DNA from: Amborella trichopoda
Lineage: Eukaryota > Streptophyta > Magnoliopsida > Amborellales > Amborellaceae
Assembly: GCF_000471905.2 (NCBI RefSeq)
Contig: NW_006500104.1
Span: forward strand, 4,006,722-4,070,721
Length of the DNA: 64,000 nucleotides
Direction of reading: 5' to 3'
The notes beneath the pieces were generated by a model that searched no databases, was not told where the DNA came from, and saw only the letters and a program-made list of their open reading frames with translations. Shown piece by piece: positions 56,314 to 64,000 of the stretch (the stretch's first letter is position 1; every line of letters starts with the position of its first letter). The position numbers and the translations under genes are program-made.

Positions 56314-57062
56314 TGTTGAGCGCGGAAGCTCTAAACCCGACGGGGTTGATTTTTGGCATATAAAGTATGAGAAATAAAACATGAAATACATAACACAAGT
56401 ACGCAAATATTTACGTGGCTCTAAACTCGACGAGTTGATTTTTGGCAAATAAAGTATGAGAAATAAAACATGAAATACACACCACAAGAACACAAAGATT
56501 CACGTGGTTTTCCCAAGAGGGCTACATCCACGAGCATGACAAACAGAAATCCACTATACCAATAAAAGTTGCATCAAATACTTTGGAACAAACCTTGACA
56601 AAAAGCCCAAGTCGAGAAAACCCTTTAAATAACTCTTCATTCATTCTCTTTACTTCTGGCAATGTCGACAACACCGGATAGAGACGCGTGAGCAACGAGA
56701 AATTGACTTTCTCTCTTACTAAAATGGGAACAGCTCAAAATCTCTATAAGAACTGCTTCTCTACAATAAACAAACAAGTCTCTCAATTTTCGGGAGTCTA
56801 AAAGAGGTACAATTATAATGTTTTTGTCCAAAATAAGCTTTATTCTCTCTAAGAAGAAATTGCATCTTATGCACAGGAAGCTCTAGCTCCCTCTCTCTCC
56901 AGATGAACCGCCGTTCCCATATGGTGACCCAAATATGGCACACATTCTCTCTATAAAAATAGCCCAATATATAGAGAAAAGAGATTCACCAAAAAAGCTC
57001 ACGTGATGACGCTTTCTATTCTTTTTTTAATGAGAAACTAATATTTATCTCTTTAAATATGA
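56314..57062 (-). repeat. Copia LTR 3 (truncated, internally duplicated)
   Basis: Begins (inside edge) tgttgagcgcggaagctcta. It carries a ~85-bp internal tandem duplication at 56331-56505 (twice gttgatttttggca(t/a)ataaag). The outer ~140 bp are missing at the joint with the inverted LTR. Confidence 0.7.
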
Positions 57063-57710
57063 GCTATTTTTAGAGAGAGAATGTGCGCCATATTTGGGTC
57101 ACCATATGAGAATGGCGGTTCCTTTAGAGAGAGAAGGAGCTAGAGCCTCATGTGCATAATATGCAATTTCCGCCTAGTGAAGAGAACTTCATATGAAGAG
57201 AAACATTGATGTTGCCTCCTGAACACTCTGGCAGAATGAGAGGTTGCATAAGATGCAATTTCCTCTTAGAGAAAAGTGCTTCCTATGAAGAGAAACATTG
57301 ATAATGCTTTTGAAGACTTCAGTAGAGTGAGGGGTTGATTTCTTATAGAGAAGCGATTCCCCATGGAGATTTTGGGTTGTTTTCCTTGTAGAAAAGTCTC
57401 GTTTGCTCTCAAAGTAGTTCTCCTCCTAGACAATGGTCTAGTTATGGAATAGAGATTAGAGATCGGCATGGTGGCGTTTGGGAGAATCGGTTTAAAAGGG
57501 TGTTGATCGACTTGGGTTTTTTGTCGAGGTTTGTTCCAAAATCTTTGATGTAACTTTCGTTGGTATAGCGGATTTCTGTTTGCCATACCCATGGATGTAT
57601 CCCTCTTGAGTGAATTACGTAAATATTTGTGTTCTGGATTTCATGACTTATTTCTCATACTTTATTTGTCAAATATTAACTCATCGGGTTTAGAGCTTCT
57701 GTGTACAACA
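57063..57710 (+). repeat. Copia LTR 4 in opposite orientation
   Basis: Plus-sense: starts inside the LTR at ctatttttagagagagaatg and ends gagcttctgtgtacaaca. It is the inverse of 56314-56962. No primer site follows (gctaggatccc), and the LTR start is lacking. Confidence 0.75.
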
Positions 57711-57824
57711 GCTAGGATCCCTTACATTCCAGACAAACTGTGAGACCATCACAAATTGGGGCATTTTAGGTGGTCTTTGATCCCTCTTCATCAAGATCAA
57801 GAGAAATTTTGTATTTTCGTAGGC

Positions 57825-58100
57825 TTTGCAATTGGCTGGGCAAGCCCTTGCTCGAGTCCAGCCTAGCCTCTTAGGGCTGTCTTGAGCCTGGCCAAGCCCA
57901 GTTCAAGCCAGGCTTAATAGACTCACAAATAAAATATGGAAAAAAAAAAAGAATTTAAAGAAAAAATTCGGCCCCAACCGGCTCTATGTGGCCCTTGGAC
58001 TGTTGTAGCGCAGCCCTAGTCCGGTTCTCAGGCGACATTTTGTAGCCTGGGCCTAGTTTCTCAAGGCCAGGCTGGGCCGCCTGGTCGATTGACATCCTTT
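57825..58100. mobile_element. GGCC-rich short DNA element
   Basis: tttgcaattggctgggcaag left; inverted gctgggccgcctggtcgatt right; related to 51890-52125. Confidence 0.5.
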
Positions 58101-58258
58101 TATGTCTTCTTACAAAAAAAAGGGTAGGCCTCCGGCTTGATCGTCAGGTCGTCAAGGGCATCAATGTAGGGGTTCAAATCAATGTTAATCATATTAGCTC
58201 CAGATTGCTCTTTGTTTTGGCCATGAAAACGAAATACTTAACGTCTTAAGAAACGGGA

Positions 58259-58478
58259 TAGTATAGAATGAGTCCATTTACCTTTTATATAAGATGTCAC
58301 AATCATCTTGATCATTAAATGCAAAGTTATATGAATGTAATCAATTTATTGACCAAATTAAAACTTCAAAAGTTTTTTTTGGAACTTTGTGACATATCCA
58401 AGCTAATTTCACATCAAATAGCTGTAAGGAATTGTGTCCACCTTCTATAAAAGGTGAATGATCTCATTGCTTACAATC
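58259..58478. mobile_element. MITE of family A
   Basis: tagaatgagtccatttacct left and gatctcattgcttacaat right; inner blocks conserved. Confidence 0.75.
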
Positions 58479-58974
58479 CCTTAAGAAATTTACCCAAAAA
58501 TATTTTTTACTTTGAGAATTTAAAAGCAGTTATCTTAATAAATTTACCCATAAATATATTTTACTTTGAGAATTTAAAAGTAATTATTTGTATTTCATAT
58601 TCTACACTCAAAGTTCTAATTTTTGAGATAATGTATTTCTAGTTTATTATTTTATATATACCTGATTAAGCCCAAATTTAGGATGTACCTACTTTTCACC
58701 ATCACACAATTGCAAAGACTGCAAAAAGAAATAATTTGAAAGAAATAAAAATACCAAAATTATACTAAATCATGTGGGGATATTTTGATTATTTTTTATT
58801 ATTAAAATTATAGAAATTGATTAAAATGCATTTAACTTTTCAACGATTTAACACAATAGCCTTTTCTTTTTTTTTTCAACTATTTCAACTCATAGTCACG
58901 TGTACTTCAAAATTAAATCAAAAGATATAGGTGGAATATTAAATAATTGGCCTATTATGCATATTTTGATAAAG
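58479..58974. other. AT-rich intergenic stretch
   Basis: Contains a ~55-bp tandem-like duplication near 58487-58580 (tttactttgagaatttaaaa twice). No gene. Confidence 0.5.
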
Positions 58975-59335
58975 GGTATGGATTGCATAAGGTATCAGCC
59001 TTAAACAATCAAAGTAAGGTGCACCTCCAAATTTTGTCCGAAGATTTAATTTTTGTACGAAAAATACATATGATGGTCTAAAAATTTATTTTCACATGTA
59101 ATTAATGAAATTTAAAACTAAATAGTATAAATTAAGCAGATTTGTAAAAACTTGAAAATCTTGAAATAGATAATCTAGATTATTTCTTACAAGATGTATT
59201 ATTTTCAGGACTTGAAATCTTTTTTTTTATATAGTTATCCAGAACATCAAAACGAATTTTTTTTTTATGGGGTTTTGAGATATTTTTTATTTCTACAATA
59301 TAAGGTTGACACCTTCTATAAACTTTTTCTTCCCT
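58975..59335. mobile_element. MITE of family B/B'
   Basis: gcataaggtatcagccttaa and caatcaaagtaaggtgcacc left; caatataaggttgacacctt right; inner cttacaagatgtattatttt shared. Confidence 0.65.
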
Positions 59336-61606
59336 TAAAATAGTTTTTATATTTTTTGTAGGTGTGATGGTGAACCTTTTCTGAACTAATTAGGGTCTGC
59401 AATAAGAATCCTGGTCTGCCATTCTGCTATGAAAGTTGAACTTGAATGTAAAATATGAGATATAAGATATCGTTTTTAAATTAAGAAAACTAAAATAAGA
59501 CTTTCTTTAAAATTCTATTACTTTTTTATGGCAACTCAAGGGAAGTCTTTGGTGTATGTAAAAATAGAAAATAAAAATATATATTGCTTCGTAATGTTGA
59601 AAATATTTTATTATTTTTAAGGTATATTTTTTATATTTTAAATATTGTAGAGGTAGTCGTATAATTTTTTAAAGGAAAATTGCTTCATGCGGGCTGAACC
59701 GCATTTCTACATATGCATCGCAAGAAGTATAAAGTATCCATTTTAAAGATGGATGCAAGTAGCTGTTCCATCTAAAAACAATGGAAACTAACAGTCCATA
59801 TGTTTTCTTACTAGAATAGTTATTTCTAGTTTTTCGAATTTATTTATTTTTTCATATTCATGATCTCCATGTTAGAGATTACATGTCTTAAAAATTAAGT
59901 CCTAAAATCCATCTCAAAAATAGATTTATTAAGAGGCCCGCATTTCTACATATGTGGACTTAGCCGTATAAAAACCGCATCCTTTTTTAAATACCGTAGA
60001 AATGCCTTTAACAAATTTTGAATAAGTGAGAGACGCATCTTTAAATTAAGGAAAAAGTTTATAGACTCAGTAAGATGCACCTGCTTGGCAGGTCTCATTT
60101 TACTATATAAATAAAGTAATATCAATAGAAATATCACGATAAACAATATAGCAAATGAAAAAAATATGACTATGTTTTTCTATTTATACTTTGTTATGGA
60201 ATATTAAATATTTATTTAAAACCAATTAAATTGTTTATGAAGCAATATAAATGTCGTAATTGTCAACAATTTTTATAGTAGGAATTATGATATATGACAA
60301 TGTATATAAAGAGCCTATTTACTTGTAACACAAAGAAGTTATAATCATTCACATTTTTTAGATTTCAAATCGGATGGTTGTGAGCATGTCATTGACTAGT
60401 CTCAAATTTCAAAAAAATATTTTTTTATTTGAGCATAATTATTATATTCCTTTGTCATAATTTTACCGGCACATGAATCATATAATATAAAACATACTAA
60501 ACACATATTCGTATCATAAGCAAAAGATATCGGGGGAAAAAATATAAATACTTAAATAAATTCTTTAGCATGGACAAAAATCATAGTATTATGAATATTG
60601 AATGAGTAATAAATGAATTATTAAACATATGTTTATTAAAAATTATTATACTAAAATATATCTTTAATAATTAAAAGTTCATAAATATGAAAAATACTCA
60701 TAAAAAGCTTTAAAATGCTATAACATCTAATTAAAAATATCGCACTTAATTTAAAAATTTCAAATGAATTAAAGTAGATAAACTATTTAAGTAAAAAGGG
60801 AAAGAGAGGGTAATACTCCCTAAGACTAAAAGAGATACTACTTAAAAAGTAACTAATGGATTCATAAATATGAGAAATAATTTTTTAATTTTCAAAATAT
60901 AAATATTCATAATTAAAATAAAAAATTATTATTATTAAAAAATTTTTTGGATAATTCAAAAGGAAAGATAAGCTCCTACCCGTTTTTTCAAGTAGATTAG
61001 GAGTTAGCTTTTTTGAAGGTATTAGAGTGGGGTGGTGTTAGCGGTAGGAATGGAAACCACAATGTGGTGACTGGGGTGCTACCATTAGGACCCAGCCCTT
61101 TTCCCAAAATTAAAAATCATTCAACTTATATTAATGAAAAACAATATAAATGCAATCAATTTTTAATATTTTAAAAATATTAAAAAATAATCAAAAGAAC
61201 CAGAATATAGCCCTATGCAATTTTAAATTAAAAATACAAATTCTAAGTATAATTATTTTTATGAACACTAAAAGAAGGAATAGTGCAGATATATTATTTG
61301 AAATAAAGAAAAATAGAGGCTCAAATTCAAAGAGAGAGAGAGAAAAGAGGGGAGGAGGAGAGAGAGATCTCTTATGCGGAAAACCATATAGAAGGACCGT
61401 TAAATATTAGCTAGTAGTAGAGAAGTAGAATAATTGAAGGGAAAACAAAAACACCGAGAGAGAACTCACCAGCTTTCTCTAGAGATGGACAATAATGAGT
61501 TGCATACATATTTTCGAATGGTTGCATAAGGGAGATATTCACCTATTAAATCACAGAATCTAGTACATAATAAAAGACATGTGTCAACATCTCAATCTCT
61601 CTGGGT
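59336..61606. other. AT-rich intergenic block
   Basis: No gene. A half family-A MITE at about 60298-60430 (tgtatataaagagcctattt), a family-D piece at 60970-61095 and a (ga)n tract at 61331-61367. Otherwise featureless, strongly AT-rich. Confidence 0.5.
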
Positions 61607-62135
61607 CATTGTTCGTAAAATCAAACCGGAATGGTTCACCGGACATGGCCTGTAAGTGGTTTAACCGGTCTAACCGGTAAACCGGCCTATTCAACCGCTC
61701 TAGCTGGACAAGTCCCGCGAGGTCAAAAAAGTGTTAAAAAAATACAAAAAAAAATCTACTAAAATATGAAAAGCATATAAACCATGATTAAAACAAAACA
61801 CATTCAAATGAAGTTGAAAATTATTGAAAAAAAGAGATTTTAACCCATTTTATATTTTCCAAGGGCTGTTTTTAAATTTTTATAAAAAATAAATAAATAT
61901 AAAAGTGCTTGTTAATGACCAAAATAATTTTTAATCTTTACTATAATGTAAAAATATTTAAAAATATATTACAACTCAAATTCCTTATTTTTTATAATTT
62001 ATATGTATATTTTTGAATATTTTTTTTTAAATACTTGTTAATCACCCTAACTGCCCCAAAATTGGAACTAGCCACTCGCCGATGCCAATCTAACAGGGCG
62101 GTTAGTGGTTAGATCTGGCGATTTTGTGAACATTG
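61607..62135. mobile_element. Non-autonomous hAT-like element
   Basis: 529 bp flanked by the 8-bp duplication CTCTGGGT (61599-61606 and 62136-62143), the length typical of hAT elements. Terminal inverted repeats: cattgttcgtaaaatc left, and caatgttcacaaaatc as the inverse of the right end. The left arm has accggtctaaccggtaaacc words; similar arms occur near 14860-14920. No transposase. Confidence 0.85.
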
Positions 62136-62155
62136 CTCTGGGTCCCTTCTTATTT

Positions 62156-62630
62156 TTGGGACATATGGAAATTGTTGAGGTTAGCATACTAGTTCATATC
62201 TACATATGAGCCCAGCGACCCAAATTGAATCTAAGCCGATCTGACGGTCACGACTTCATTTTGTATTTGAAATTTAAGTTTTTTTTCTACAAATCCATAT
62301 CACTTGAAATTTTAGGAGTAAATTCTTCTCATCAAGGCACACCTAGTAAAAATATTTAAAAAATACTCACAAAAAATAAATCTACCAGTTTTGGTGGTCA
62401 ATTTATTTTTTGTAAATTATTTTTTAATATGCTTATTAGATTCTTCTATTTTAAAAGAATACACGCTTAAAATTTCAAGTGATTTGGATTTTTAGAAAAA
62501 CAATCAGAATTCAAATACTAAATGAGGTCGTGACTGTCATATTGGCCAAAATACAATCTGAGCCGTCGGGCTCATATATAGATACGAGCGAGTGGGCTGA
62601 CCTCAACATTTTCCGAGACATATATCCAGT
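62156..62630. mobile_element. Long-inverted-repeat MITE (family F)
   Basis: ~475 bp with ~115-bp imperfect inverted ends: ggacatatggaaattgttga left; inverse of tcaacattttccgagacata right. Both hold atatgagccc(g/a)gcg(a/g)c-like blocks. Only one copy in the window. Confidence 0.7.
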
Positions 62631-64000
62631 TGACATATATTCACTCTTTAACTTTAGCTTATTAATATAGTATAGATATATAAAATCATATAACTCATTT
62701 TGATTTGCCTTACATATAAAATCGAATGACATTGATTTAAAATTCAAATCCCAATGAACCTAACCCTATTATGACATAATTGGTGCAATTGGTAACCCTT
62801 ATAGGGGTTGGTACGCCACCCTGTTGAAAAACCAAAAAAGTTACAGGTAAGTTTTACAATCCTTTGAAAGAGAAATTGGAAAAATCAGAAACAAGGAAAA
62901 GAAAAGGTAATAGAAAATCGGGTGGGCGAGCACGCCACTGTTGCTTCATCCATGGAGACGCTTCTTTGGCCATATTAGCCTCTCTAAAAGTGTGTAGGAT
63001 CTGTTATGATGGTTAGCAAAAGATTTGTGAGCTTGATTATGCAATTAGCTAGGATTGTGCGCAATTTTCATAGAGGCCTACAACGCTTACTCGGGGAATC
63101 AATAAGAAGCTTGGAATCACTTTCAAGATAAGAGGTACACGCTGCAATTCCTTTGCTAGAGAAGTCCTGATATCCGATGTTTAGAATTCAAGGGTAACAT
63201 TGAAAGAGTAGTGATCCTATAGGACCCTGTCACAAATAGTGGTGTGAGACCCGTATGGATCACCATCGATCCTATGGTTCTAATCTTGAGTGAAAATGAT
63301 TTTTCACCTCTTCTTTCTATCTCCTCATATAGACCCCGACACATCCATACACAACCTATCCCTATCTCTCTCTCTCTCTCTCTCTCAAGGTGGTCCATGC
63401 AAACCCAAATTAAAAACTTCCCTGGTTTGCTCTCTTTGTCCTTCACGGCATCCTCTCCCTCCCTCACAACCTCTCTCCTCTCTCCATCTCTTTTGTTCAT
63501 GGTTAATCTCTATCTCTATCCCTCCCTCTCCCTCATGGCCTCTCTCCTCTCTTCCCTCAATATAAGCAAGCCTAATTTTGAGGTTATACTACTTGCTTTG
63601 GCTGGATAATTTTTCTACTAACTGTTTTGGTTGGATAATTTTTCTAAAATAGTCATACTCATTTGATAGCCATTTAGCGAATCCTAGGAGTCCAAAAGCT
63701 TAGATCCCATTACTTTCTCATCTCTCTTTGTTAGCCATTGACAATGGTGTTTGTATTAGCCATTGATAATAGTTTTTGAGTTGAGGTCTTTATGGTTTGG
63801 AGTGTTTGTGGACATCCATGGCATGGCCCAAGCCTTGGGTACAAGGAGAGGAAGAGAAAAATGGTATACAATTTTTGCAAGGAATTGCGGGACATCATAT
63901 TGGCCCTGTCAACTGCAACACTAAAACTCTTTTTTGTTCAGCTAACTTTGATAAAATGGATCAATTTACAGTCCATGAATGGATCAATTTACTTTGGCCT
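62631..64000. other. Intergenic to window end
   Basis: No gene supported. A family-E MITE fragment at 63205-63300 (agagtagtgatcctatagga), a (ct)n tract at 63361-63389 and a CT-rich zone to ~63560. Overlapping open frames at 63156-63609 on both strands are low-complexity. Confidence 0.5.

Larger units (their letters stand above)
54225..57062 (-). mobile_element. Three-LTR Copia cluster (LTR - RNase H scrap - LTR - gag scrap - LTR)
   Basis: All on the minus strand. LTR 1 54225-54969, polypurine complement at 54970-54983, RNase H end (55160-55031). LTR 2 55169-56073, polypurine complement 56074-56086, gag start (56300-56150), primer-site complement ctctgatacca (56301-56311). LTR 3 56314-57062, truncated. 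The LTRs share gcggaagctctaaa and gaaatccactata-type blocks. The middle LTR acts as 5' LTR for one remnant and 3' LTR for the other, as expected from unequal recombination between related elements. No intact coding region. Confidence 0.75.

Noticed and set aside
63156-63609. Overlapping frames of 91-121 codons on both strands
   Set aside because: CT-rich low-complexity sequence with an adjoining MITE fragment; no family resemblance.

Overview
This is a repeat-rich stretch of a plant (angiosperm) nuclear chromosome. Three host genes are recognisable, all with plant-type proteins and GT-AG introns where introns occur. The rest is mostly transposable-element debris: nested MITEs, Copia-type LTR elements, a Mutator-like element, a hAT-like element and a SINE. 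(GA)n/(CT)n microsatellites are very common. The exact species cannot be told from the sequence.

Layout. 1-7117 (+): the C-terminal half of SMC1, the cohesin ATPase subunit, from the second half of the hinge to the stop. It has 11 exons here; the 5' half lies upstream of the window. 9756-13522 (-): a complete four-exon gene for a UDP-arabinopyranose mutase / reversibly glycosylated polypeptide of 360 residues. 49107-49787 (-): a single-exon LEA_2 / NDR1-HIN1-like membrane protein of 226 residues. No other convincing host gene was found. The roughly 35 kb between the second and third genes, and everything after 49.8 kb, is mobile DNA and AT-rich sequence.

Mobile DNA. A ~230-bp inverted-repeat MITE (family A here) occurs about 14 times. 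A ~360-550-bp family (B/B') occurs about 9 times, including inside an SMC1 intron. Smaller families (C, D, E, F) have one to four copies each. Several nestings can be read base by base. A 4,435-bp LTR element with only 56-bp LTRs (18826-23260) sits in a family-A MITE with a GAGGT target duplication. A decayed Copia element (37336-43074) sits in a B' MITE with an AGGTA duplication. A Mutator-like element (43609-44992) has a 9-bp duplication, and a hAT-like element (61607-62135) has an 8-bp duplication. At 54.2-57.7 kb three same-orientation LTRs share two tiny internal remnants and are followed by a fourth LTR in opposite orientation, giving a palindrome with ~650-bp arms.

The most unusual items are the LTR element with 56-bp repeats (a second, inverted and incomplete copy lies at 45076-47200), a foldback element at 24712-25582 carrying two tandem GC-richer repeats that both keep a homologous open frame, the LTR cluster/palindrome, and the repeated placement of CT tracts just downstream of 5' splice sites in both intron-containing genes. 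The three host genes have no evident functional link to one another. Family letters are labels used only in this annotation.
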